The notes under the pieces: generated by a model | Told to the model about the DNA's origin: nothing | The model's input: the letters and a program-made list of their open reading frames with translations, nothing else | Databases searched by the model: none | Shown here: positions 17,309 through 24,551 of the stretch, in pieces | How positions within the stretch are numbered: the stretch's first letter is position 1 | How the letters are laid out: the number at the start of each line of letters is the position of its first letter | Position numbers and translations under genes: made by a program | Source: Zoogloea sp016790385 | GTDB lineage: Bacteria > Pseudomonadota > Gammaproteobacteria > Burkholderiales > Rhodocyclaceae | Reading direction: 5' to 3' (one strand) | NCBI RefSeq assembly: GCF_041916735.1 | Contig: NZ_JAYRYY010000016.1 | Length of the DNA: 64,000 nucleotides

Positions 17309-17546
17309 GCATTCCCCAAGTAGTGCGCGGCGCAGGCTCGAGCCGCGAGGTGCGCTGCCGATCGGCCGGCGCTCCTTCCCGGGGGAATTATGCCACTTGT
17401 CGCGCGGCCGACATCGCACTCGGGTGTCATCCTCGTCGGTGGAAGCTCTGGATGCATCGGTCGACTAGAACGGTCAACGAAATCTGGAACGGCGGAAACA
17501 CGACTGAGTGCACGGTTGTAGGCAGCACAAGCATAACCTGCGTGAC

Positions 17547-17735
17547 TCACCGTTCCGCGGTCGAGGGCGTTGCCGCCGATACGTGTGAGGTTCTGGGCCA
17601 CGCGCGGCGCGGCGCCGCAAGCCATTTCTTGATGGTGTTGCGCGACAACCCCGTCCGCCGCGCTATCTCCGACCGGGACAACCCGTCCCGGTAAAACATC
17701 CTTCTGATCCTGCCCAACATCTCCATGGTGATCAA
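17547..17735 (-). pseudogene. IS21-type transposase (IstA) N-terminal remnant
   Basis: The peptide MLGRIRRMFYRDGLSRSEI followed by ARRTGLSRNTIKKWLAAP is the helix-turn-helix start of IS21-family IstA. After WLAAP the similarity stops and the frame ends within 25 codons, so more than 85% of the gene is missing. It marks the inner part of the IS end at 17806. Confidence 0.7.
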
Positions 17736-17806
17736 CCCGTTTCCTCTGCCTAAAAATTAGGCAGGATAGGTCAAACACCCTGGTCAGTTTTCGGCCGGCG
17801 TCAACA
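17625..17806 (-). mobile_element. IS21-family left end, truncated
   Basis: Read on the minus strand the edge begins TGTTGACGCCGGCCGAAAAC and continues TGACC, resembling the terminal and subterminal repeats of many IS21 members. The IstA start lies about 70 bases inside. The edge at 17806 interrupts an open methyltransferase frame. IstB and the other end are absent, so this is a scar rather than a mobile copy. The inner limit is approximate. Confidence 0.65.
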
Positions 17807-19520
17807 CCCTGCCATCAATACGCACACCAGCGCACAGAGTTATGACCTCGTGGTTGGCAATGCACCATGGGGCGAGAATCTCGTGACTGCAAAGGCGAAG
17901 GACTGGGCCCATGCCGACGGGCGGAACTGGACGGTCGCGAACAAGGACATCGGGGGACTCTTCCTGGCCAAGGCAGCGCAGCTGTTGAAACCGATGGGGC
18001 GCGTGGCGATGATTCAGTCGGCAAGCGCCTTCTTGTTCAACACGAGTGTCAAGTCCTGCGAGTTCCGCCAGCAGTTGTTCCAGACGCACCGCATCGAGGA
18101 GGTGGTGAATCTGGCAGCCCTTCGATTCGACGTATTAAAGCGCAAGTCACACACGACCAAGACGTCCGTTTCGCCCTCGTGCATCGTTGTCCTGTCCCCC
18201 GGCAGACCGGCCTGGAGTGACCGAATCTCGTACGTCAGTCCGAAGCGGCTCAAGCCGCTCACCGACGAGTTCACGATCGTGATTGAACCCGAGGATGGTC
18301 GTGCCTTGTATGTCCATGAAGCCCTGAACGATCCGACCATCTGGACGGTACTCATGTGGGGCTCGCCTCGCGACCGCGCCCTGCTCAAGCGGTTGCTGGG
18401 ATACCCCACCATTTCCAATCCTGGCGAGTCGATCGAGGTGCTGACGCGGCAAGGCTTCATCTATGGTGACCGAACCCGGCCGCAGCCTGACTTGGACGGC
18501 CGGCCCCTGTTTGACCAAACCACGTTTCCCGACGGGTCGCTGATGCACCTAGACACCGACCGGTTGGCTCCGGCGCGTGATCTTCGCCTGCATTCCACGG
18601 ACTCTACCAACTTTGCAGCCTTCGAATGGCCCCAACTCATTCTTAAAGAAGGTCTGCAGAAGGGGCGTGCCAGATTTCAGGCCCGCTTGGCCCAATCGAC
18701 CAGCAGCACGGCGGCCGTTTTCAATGACAATTACGTGTCGGTCCATGGCCCCCAAGCGTTCCTTGACGCCGCCTGTCTCGCCGTGAACAGCCTGCTGGCC
18801 GTTTATTTCCTCAAACTCACCAGCGGACGGATTGCCGCCTACTGTCCCGCGGCACTGACCAACGAACTGCTGGACATCCCGATCCCTTACCCGCTGCCAC
18901 CTCGGACCGAGAAGGCAAGAAGCAATGAGGACATTGATAAGATCGTGTACCGCGCGTTCGCACTGAAGGATGCGGAGCAGGTGTTGGTCGAGGATCTTTG
19001 CGAGTTGGTGCTCATCGATTTTCAAGAAAAGAAGGGACGCACAAAGTTCACGGACCAGCGTACGGAAGAGCGAGCCCCGTCAGATGCCAACCTCCAGGAC
19101 TACTGCACCTATTTCATGCGTGTGCTCAAGGCGGGTTTTGGTACCGACAAGGCCGTGAGTGCGACCATTTTCTGCACCCCGAACGATAGGACGCTGCCGT
19201 ATCAGATGGTGTCCATTCAACTGGGCCGTTCATCTGTCCCTCCCGTCGAGTGGCGGAAGATGACGACCCTGGCGCTTCTGGACGAACTGGAACGACTGGA
19301 TCTGCAGGACGGAAACGGCACTGGGGGTCGACTGGGGATCTATACCAAGCGCGTGGTGCGCCTATATGACGCGAGCCATGGCGTCCCGATGATCATCATC
19401 GTCAAACCCAACGTGCATCGCTATTGGACAAGGTCCACGGCCCTGAACGACGCGGACGAAGCCTCGCTGGATCTGTTTCGAATGCAGCAGCAAGACGGTA
19501 CGATGCGATCCATCCAATGA
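17807..19520 (+). pseudogene. Adenine-specific DNA methyltransferase, 5'-truncated by IS21
   Basis: About 570 codons remain. The frame is open from the IS edge, and the first residues (SYDLVVGNAPWGEN) are motif IV of a gamma/Eco57I-type N6-adenine methyltransferase (NPPY-like, here NAPW). Motif I and the S-adenosylmethionine pocket must have lain upstream and are gone. Downstream segments include IQSASAFLF, EVVNLAALRFDVL and PAALTNELLDIPIPYP (a TRD-boundary-like helix), then a C-terminal domain around FGTDKAVSATIFCTPNDR. Translation could restart at the GTG at 17850, but such a product should not methylate. Its stop overlaps the next gene (ATGA). Confidence 0.75.
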
Positions 19521-20152
19521 CGATCCCCACAGACCAGGCTTTTGTCGCGTTGGCACGGGCGTGGATGCAGGCACCTGCAGACACGCTTCTGGCCCTCGTC
19601 TGGACGGCTTACGACGACATGCGGGCGTCGCCGCCAAGCATTGACACGCGCGATCTGGAACGCAGCATCACCCAGCGAATGGCAGCCCGCATCAACGATG
19701 CGATGTCGGGGGATGAACCCTTTCGAGTTCAGCATGGCGCCTATGAACACGAGACCATGGCGGCGCCGCCGCCCCAATACGACATCGCGTTTGTGCTGCG
19801 GTCGGACGAGCGGTTGATGTGGCCCCTGGAGGCGAAGGTGTTGGAGACCGCCGGAAGGATCTCGGAGTACCTGGAAGACGTCAGGCGGCAGTTCCTTACC
19901 TGCCGGTACGCGCCTTTCTCAGGCTCGGCAGCCATGCTGGGCTACTTGCTAAGCGGGGACACGTCGGAAGCACTGGACGGCATCGGCAAGAAGTTGGGCT
20001 GCACGCTGCACCCGGTGGGTGGCCCTTCATCGACGCGGGCACACCGGATGTCCTATCACGTTCGGACGCCTCCCCCAGGAAAGCCATATCCCCAAGACTT
20101 CACCTGCCACCATTTGATGCTGGAGTTTGTGGGGCTCAAGCGCCACAGCTAA
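19517..20152 (+). CDS. Candidate PD-(D/E)XK restriction-like nuclease
   Basis: 211 residues from the ATG at 19517, overlapping the methyltransferase stop by four bases. I see the core of a PD-(D/E)XK fold: Asp89 in QYDIAFVLRSD and Glu105-Ala-Lys107 in WPLEAKVLE, spaced 15 residues apart on predicted beta strands. A helix with Glu48 (TRDLERSITQRMAAR) lies upstream and a helix rich in Gln/Arg (YLEDVRRQFLTCRY) downstream. Coupling to a DNA adenine methyltransferase suggests the nuclease of a restriction-modification unit. I do not recognise a named family, and specificity is unknown. Confidence 0.6.
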   Translation: MTIPTDQAFVALARAWMQAPADTLLALVWTAYDDMRASPPSIDTRDLERSITQRMAARINDAMSGDEPFRVQHGAYEHETMAAPPPQYDIAFVLRSDERLMWPLEAKVLETAGRISEYLEDVRRQFLTCRYAPFSGSAAMLGYLLSGDTSEALDGIGKKLGCTLHPVGGPSSTRAHRMSYHVRTPPPGKPYPQDFTCHHLMLEFVGLKRHS

Positions 20153-20373
20153 GCACGTACCCTTGCTCGTTCAGCCTTCGAGACCGCTCCTCAAGCATGC
20201 GCTGCTGCAATAGTGTGTCGTATTGTGCCAGCCAGCCCTTCAAGATCGTGGCATGGGCCTCCATCAACTCTGAAGATACCGACGCATCCGCGTGTTCCTG
20301 CGCCGACGGGGCTTCTAGCTGAGTTGGTCGCGCACGCATCGGCTGTGACGCCAGGCGAGCCCGCTGGTGCGCC
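20153..20373. other. Gap between nuclease gene and recombinase scar
   Basis: About 220 bases with no frame that I trust. A minus-strand frame is listed among the rejected items. Composition is intermediate between island and core. Confidence 0.35.
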
Positions 20374-20560
20374 ACGCCTCTCACGCTGCGCCATTGCTTC
20401 GCGATGCATCTACTTCAGTCCGGCAACGACATCCGCAGAGTACAGGAACAGCTCGGGCACGCCGATGTGGCCACCACCGTGATCTACACGCACCTCATCA
20501 AGGTCAGTGGCATGGGGGCTCGCAGCCCGCTCGAAGCGGACCTGCATGATCGTCTGCTTC
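20374..20560 (+). pseudogene. Tyrosine-recombinase (integron/XerC-type) C-terminal fragment
   Basis: The frame LTLRHCFAMHLLQSG ... LGHADVATTVIYTHLIKV ... GARSPLE carries the box II Arg-His, the second His in LGHADV and the catalytic Tyr in IYTH. The order and the GxRSPL tail closely resemble integron integrases and related phage-type recombinases. The N-terminal two-thirds, including the first catalytic Arg, are absent. It lies between the nuclease gene and hipA, at the right side of the defence island. Confidence 0.7.
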
Positions 20561-20696
20561 GAGCCGATAGCAGACAATCCGCCTCGTCAGCCTTAGCGAC
20601 CGCTTCGGCCGACAACCCGACACCATCCCGGGCTTACCTTCCAGTCCCTCAACCGCGCCAACGAGCTCTGGCAGATTCTCCGCTCTGCCGTTGGTC
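20561..20696. other. Short non-coding stretch before hipA 3' end
   Basis: No gene, terminator or repeat is evident. The recombinase frame stays open but shows no further similarity. Confidence 0.3.
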
Positions 20697-22046
20697 CTAT
20701 CCCCGCAGCCCATCAGCAGCGCCCTGCAAACCCTCCAAAACACTGTCGGCCACCGGCATGGGGAATTCCGGCGGGAGCTGGGCGCGCACGGTGGTGACGA
20801 CTTGGGGGGTTTGCGCGATCAATTCATCGATCAGCGCATCGGCCGGGCGCCCATCCTCGGTCGACACCCCATGGCGCTGCCCCACGGCGATCCAGTGCCG
20901 GCGGAGGATGTCGCGCATTTTCCAGTGGGCGTTTTGTGATCGCACCGCCATGGCCATTCTGGCTTTGAAGGGGGAGAGCTTTCCGACGCCTTCGCCTATC
21001 ACCGGGTAAGCCGAGAGCACGTCGTACAGGGGCGTCAGTTGGTAGCGTCCGCCGGGGTGCAGGAAGAGGCTGAAGTTCTTGGCATGGCCGTCGGTGGCGT
21101 AGAGCATCCAGAACACCAGCTGCGCCCGGAAGAAGCTGCGACGGTCGTGGTCGCGTGTGGTCGAGCCATCCAGCACGTCCATGATGCGATCCATGCCGGG
21201 CCCGCCGTCGGCTTCGTACTTGAGGCTAGGTGGTGTGCCGGTGGCTTGGCACATGTCTTCCTGGGGCAGGCGGATCAGCCGCATGTCGCCAGCCGGGCTG
21301 GTCCACCATGCCCGGTCAAAGCGTTCGACCACCAGCGCTTTCACGTCTTCAAACTGCCGGGGCTGGCAGGCTGCAACGGGCAGGCCGAAGGCCCGGAGGA
21401 TCAGCGCGCACAGCCACTCGTTTTCGATCGAGTCACGCAGGTCCAGCTTCATGCCGCCAATCAGGCCCAGGGGCAGCTTGAAGATATGGGTCGTTGGCGT
21501 GCTGCCGCGCGGCAGGTACCACTCGCCGTTCTGGTGAAGCAACGCGGTCTTCTCCTGGGCGCCGGCGATGGAGATACGCAAGTCCGTAGCGTCGTCCAGC
21601 AGCCCCAGCATGCGGGTGCTTGTCGTTTCTCGCAGTGCCCGCGCCACCTGGGCTTCATTGAGCGGCTCTGCCTGTAGCGGACCTGGCCCGGCGCAGGTCT
21701 CCCCGGGGGGCAGGATTTCCAGCGCGCCCACGCAGTCCCGGCCGATCTGCTCCAGCAATGCAAACGCGTCGGTGCTGCCGGTCTTGTAACGACGGGCGAG
21801 GCGTTCGCGGATGTCCTGGCTGTCGGGCAGCAGATTCTCGAAGTAGGCGCGCACCGTGTTGCCCCGGTGGGCCTCGTTGCCCGGCATGAAGGGCAAGGAC
21901 AGGGAGAGAGGGCGCCCTTGCTCCGATCGGGTCCAGGCGATGTCGTACTGCAATATGTCCGGGCCGTGTGCACCCAGGCTCCAGGTGCCCACGAAGGCGC
22001 CATTCATCCAGAGCCCGAGGGAGCGGGTGTGCGAGCGGCGCCCCAT
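20697..22046 (-). CDS. hipA: HipA-type serine/threonine kinase toxin
   Basis: 449 residues. HipA toxins phosphorylate a target such as glutamyl-tRNA synthetase and induce dormancy. Visible motifs are the N-terminal HipA_N region with NLLPDSQDIRERLA, AGAQEKTALL (161-170), the phosphate loop GSTPTTHIFK (181-190), the catalytic loop DGHAKNFS (319-326) and the metal-binding YDVLS (341-345). All expected catalytic residues are present. The gene follows hipB by six bases. The antitoxin, toxin and operator are all intact, so the module is likely functional. Confidence 0.93.
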   Translation of the reverse strand: MGRRSHTRSLGLWMNGAFVGTWSLGAHGPDILQYDIAWTRSEQGRPLSLSLPFMPGNEAHRGNTVRAYFENLLPDSQDIRERLARRYKTGSTDAFALLEQIGRDCVGALEILPPGETCAGPGPLQAEPLNEAQVARALRETTSTRMLGLLDDATDLRISIAGAQEKTALLHQNGEWYLPRGSTPTTHIFKLPLGLIGGMKLDLRDSIENEWLCALILRAFGLPVAACQPRQFEDVKALVVERFDRAWWTSPAGDMRLIRLPQEDMCQATGTPPSLKYEADGGPGMDRIMDVLDGSTTRDHDRRSFFRAQLVFWMLYATDGHAKNFSLFLHPGGRYQLTPLYDVLSAYPVIGEGVGKLSPFKARMAMAVRSQNAHWKMRDILRRHWIAVGQRHGVSTEDGRPADALIDELIAQTPQVVTTVRAQLPPEFPMPVADSVLEGLQGAADGLRG

Positions 22047-22052
22047 GTGCGC

Positions 22053-22325
22053 TTACCAGACGGGGCCGTCGGGAGAGCCTGGCGCCAATGCGCGTTGCGG
22101 GTCGGCGCCGGGTTTGCTCAGGACGAGCTCCACGCCCAGGATCCTGAGCAATTTCAGGAGCCGCCCGGCGCTGACCTTTTCGGCATTGCGCTCCAGCGCC
22201 GAGAAGGTCTGTTGCGTAACCCCCAGGCGCAGTGCCACTTCGCTTTGGGTCAGGCCGGCATTCTTGCGGAAGGCCTGCAGGAGCATGGGCAGTTGCGCCG
22301 CGGTGCGTACCGTAAAGTGTTCCAT
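22053..22325 (-). CDS. hipB: HipB-type antitoxin, XRE helix-turn-helix
   Basis: 90 residues. The Cro/CI-type helix-turn-helix is QLPMLLQAFRKNAGLTQSEV followed by ALRLGVTQQTFSALERNAEKV, and the C-terminal tail is short. HipB neutralises HipA and represses the operon. The ATG at 22325 follows an AGGG ribosome binding site and is covered by an inverted repeat proposed as operator. The same open frame extends back into ilvA, but only the part from this ATG is HipB-like. Confidence 0.92.
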   Translation of the reverse strand: MEHFTVRTAAQLPMLLQAFRKNAGLTQSEVALRLGVTQQTFSALERNAEKVSAGRLLKLLRILGVELVLSKPGADPQRALAPGSPDGPVW

Positions 22326-22396
22326 ACAGGCCCTAAACTGTATTTTCCATATACGCATCGTAGGCTGTAAATCTGCGATACGCAATACAGGCTGTA
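22324..22396. promoter_or_regulatory. hipBA operator array
   Basis: ATACAG-N8-CTGTAT (22324-22343) is a perfect inverted repeat with the same N8 geometry as the E. coli HipB operator (TATCC-N8-GGATA), and it overlaps the hipB start codon. A second site, TACAG-G-CTGTA, lies at 22386-22396, and an extra CTGTA half-site near 22365. Between them on the minus strand is a possible promoter, TTGCGT-N17-TACGAT. The arrangement fits autorepression with cooperative HipB binding. Confidence 0.6.
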
Positions 22397-22416
22397 CTAC
22401 AGGGGGCCGGGTATTC

Positions 22417-23937
22417 TTACCCCAGGAACATCCGGTACGCCGGGTTGCCCGTTTCCTCCACATACTCATACCCCAGCCGCGCCAGGAAGCCCTGGAAGGC
22501 TTCGCGGTCCTGCGGGGGCACCTGCATGCCCACCAGCACCCGGCCGAAGTCGGCGCCGTGGTTGCGGTAGTGGAAGAGGCTGATGTTCCAGTCGGAGCGC
22601 AGGGTGTCGAGGAAGTTGAGCAGGGCGCCCGGGCGCTCGGGGAAGACGAAGCGGTAGAGCACCTCGTTCTCGGCCTGGGGGGCGTGGCCGCCGACCATGT
22701 AGCGGATGTGGCTCTTGGCCATCTCGTCGTCGGTGAGGTCGAGGCAGGGCAGGTCGTGGCGTTGCAGCAGCTCGGTGATGCGCACGCCCTCGGCCCGGTT
22801 GTGCACGCCCACGCCCACAAAGATGTGGGCCTTGGCCGCATCGGCGTAGCGGTAGTTGAACTCGGTGATGTTGCGGTTGCCCAGCAGGTCGCAGAACTTC
22901 TTGAAGGAGCCGGGCTTTTCGGGGATGGTCACGGCCAGCACGGCTTCGCGCTGTTCGCCCACCTCGGCGCGCTCGGCCACGAAGCGCAGGCGGTCGAAGT
23001 TCATGTTGGCGCCGGATGCCACGGCCACCAGGGTCTTGTCCTTGAGGTTGTGGCGCTTGGCGTATTCCTTGGCGCCGGCCACGGCCAGGGCGCCGGCGGG
23101 CTCAAGGATGGAGCGGGTGTCTTCAAACACGTCCTTGATGGCGGCGCAGATGGCGTCGTTGTCCACCAGGATCATCTCGTCCACGTATTCCTGGCACAGG
23201 CGGAAGGTCTCCTCGCCCACCAGCTTCACCGCGGCGCCGTCGGCAAACAGGCCCACCGTGGGCAGTTCGATGCGCTTGCCGGCGGCCAGGGACCGGGTCA
23301 TGGCGTCGGCGTCGATGGTTTCCACGCCGATCACCTTGATCTCGGGGCGCACCCGCTTGATGTAGGCCGCCACGCCGGCCAGCAGGCCGCCGCCGCCCAC
23401 GCAGCAGAACACCGCGTGGATGGGCTTGGGGTGCTGGCGCAGGATCTCCATGCCGATGGTGCCCTGGCCGGCGATCACTTCCACGTCGTCGTAGGGGTGA
23501 ACGAAGGTGAGCTTCTCGGTCTTTTCCAGTTCCTTGGCGTGGCCGTAGGCGTCGGAATAGCTTTCGCCGGCCAGCACCACCTCGCCGCCATGGCGCTTCA
23601 CCGCGTCGATCTTGATGGCCGGGGTGGTGGTGGGCATCACGATCACCGCGCGCACGTCGAGCTTCTTGGCCGACAGGGCCACGCCCTGGGCGTGGTTGCC
23701 GGCGGAGGCGCAGATCACCCCGCGCTTGAGGGCCGCCGGGCTGAGGCTGGCCATCTTGTTGTAGGCGCCGCGCAGCTTGAAGCTGAACACCGGCTGCATG
23801 TCCTCGCGCTTGAAGTAGATCTTGTTGTGAATGCGCGCCGACAGGTTCGGAGCCAGGTCGAGGGGCGTCTCGATCGCCGCGTCATAGACCTGGGCAGTGA
23901 GGATCTTCTGGAGGTAGTCGGGGTGCTGCGCGCTCAT
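22417..23937 (-). CDS. ilvA: Threonine ammonia-lyase, biosynthetic
   Basis: 506 residues, the normal length for biosynthetic IlvA. It deaminates threonine to 2-oxobutanoate, the first step to isoleucine, using PLP bound to Lys54 in VFSFKLRGAYNK. The phosphate-binding glycine loop is CCVGGGGLLAGVA. Two ACT-like regulatory domains (about 330-410 and 425-506) confer isoleucine/valine control, as in LAVTIPEKPGSFKKFCDLLG and FVFPERPGALLNFLDTLR. The start at 23937 gives the canonical N-terminus DYLQKILTAQVYDAAIETPL. It is divergent from a RidA gene, an enzyme that clears the reactive enamine or imine products of this reaction. Confidence 0.96.
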   Translation of the reverse strand: MSAQHPDYLQKILTAQVYDAAIETPLDLAPNLSARIHNKIYFKREDMQPVFSFKLRGAYNKMASLSPAALKRGVICASAGNHAQGVALSAKKLDVRAVIVMPTTTPAIKIDAVKRHGGEVVLAGESYSDAYGHAKELEKTEKLTFVHPYDDVEVIAGQGTIGMEILRQHPKPIHAVFCCVGGGGLLAGVAAYIKRVRPEIKVIGVETIDADAMTRSLAAGKRIELPTVGLFADGAAVKLVGEETFRLCQEYVDEMILVDNDAICAAIKDVFEDTRSILEPAGALAVAGAKEYAKRHNLKDKTLVAVASGANMNFDRLRFVAERAEVGEQREAVLAVTIPEKPGSFKKFCDLLGNRNITEFNYRYADAAKAHIFVGVGVHNRAEGVRITELLQRHDLPCLDLTDDEMAKSHIRYMVGGHAPQAENEVLYRFVFPERPGALLNFLDTLRSDWNISLFHYRNHGADFGRVLVGMQVPPQDREAFQGFLARLGYEYVEETGNPAYRMFLG

Positions 23938-24033
23938 GGCTGAACCTGCGTTTCGGCTGGGGGAAGCTCCGGAGGGTAGCAGCCGGAGCGCCCGCGCTGC
24001 AACATACGCACCTTTGTCCCATCGGAGTCTTCC

Positions 24034-24390
24034 ATGAACCCCATCCAGCGCGCCGGCACCACGCCGCGTTATTCCGACTCCACCACCCACAATGGGGTGG
24101 TGTACTGCGTTGAAGTGCCCCCCGACGAAGCGGCGGCCGTTGCCGAGCAGACCCGCGCCATGCTGGCCAGCCTGGAAACCCTGCTGGAACAGGCCGGCAG
24201 CGGCAAGGAGCGCCTGCTGATGGCCACCCTCTACCTCACCGACATGGCCGACTACGACGTGATCAACGCCGTGTGGGACGCCTGGGTGCCCGCCGGCACG
24301 GCGCCCAGCCGGGCCTGTGTGCAGGTGGTGCGCCTGGCCAAACCCGGCTGGCGGGTGGAGATTGCGGTGCAGGCAGCCCTGCGCGACTGA
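24034..24390 (+). CDS. RidA/YjgF-family enamine/imine deaminase
   Basis: 118 residues. RidA proteins hydrolyse reactive 2-aminoacrylate-type enamines and imines released by PLP dehydratases such as IlvA. The characteristic C-terminal segment GTAPSRACVQVVRLAKPGWRVEIAVQA includes the active-site Arg and the strand ending in the conserved Glu. Divergent from ilvA with about 96 bases between starts, so coordinated expression is plausible. The substrate range of this paralogue is not determined by sequence alone. Confidence 0.9.
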   Translation: MNPIQRAGTTPRYSDSTTHNGVVYCVEVPPDEAAAVAEQTRAMLASLETLLEQAGSGKERLLMATLYLTDMADYDVINAVWDAWVPAGTAPSRACVQVVRLAKPGWRVEIAVQAALRD

Positions 24391-24486
24391 TCACGGGGGC
24401 GCAGGAACCGCCATTGCCGGGGCGGGGTCCAACTTGGCCTTGAAGCGTTCCCCGGCAAATCCCCAGATTCCGTAAGGCTTTGTTTT

Positions 24487-24516
24487 TCGACAGAAGGCGG
24501 GGCTGTCCGCTAAAAT
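24487..24516 (+). promoter_or_regulatory. Sigma-70-type promoter for the DUF3683 oxidoreductase
   Basis: TCGACA (24487-24492) and a strong TAAAAT (24511-24516) are 18 bases apart, giving a leader of about 30 bases before the ATG at 24552. No other promoter-like pair is as good in this gap. Confidence 0.5.
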
Positions 24517-24551
24517 GCTCCGTTCTCCGCTGCACAGACCCAGGTATCCCG

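Noticed and set aside
20136..20384. Minus-strand frame encoding a short helical peptide ending near the nuclease stop
   Set aside because: It overlaps the nuclease 3' end and lacks similarity to anything I recognise; could be real but support is too weak.
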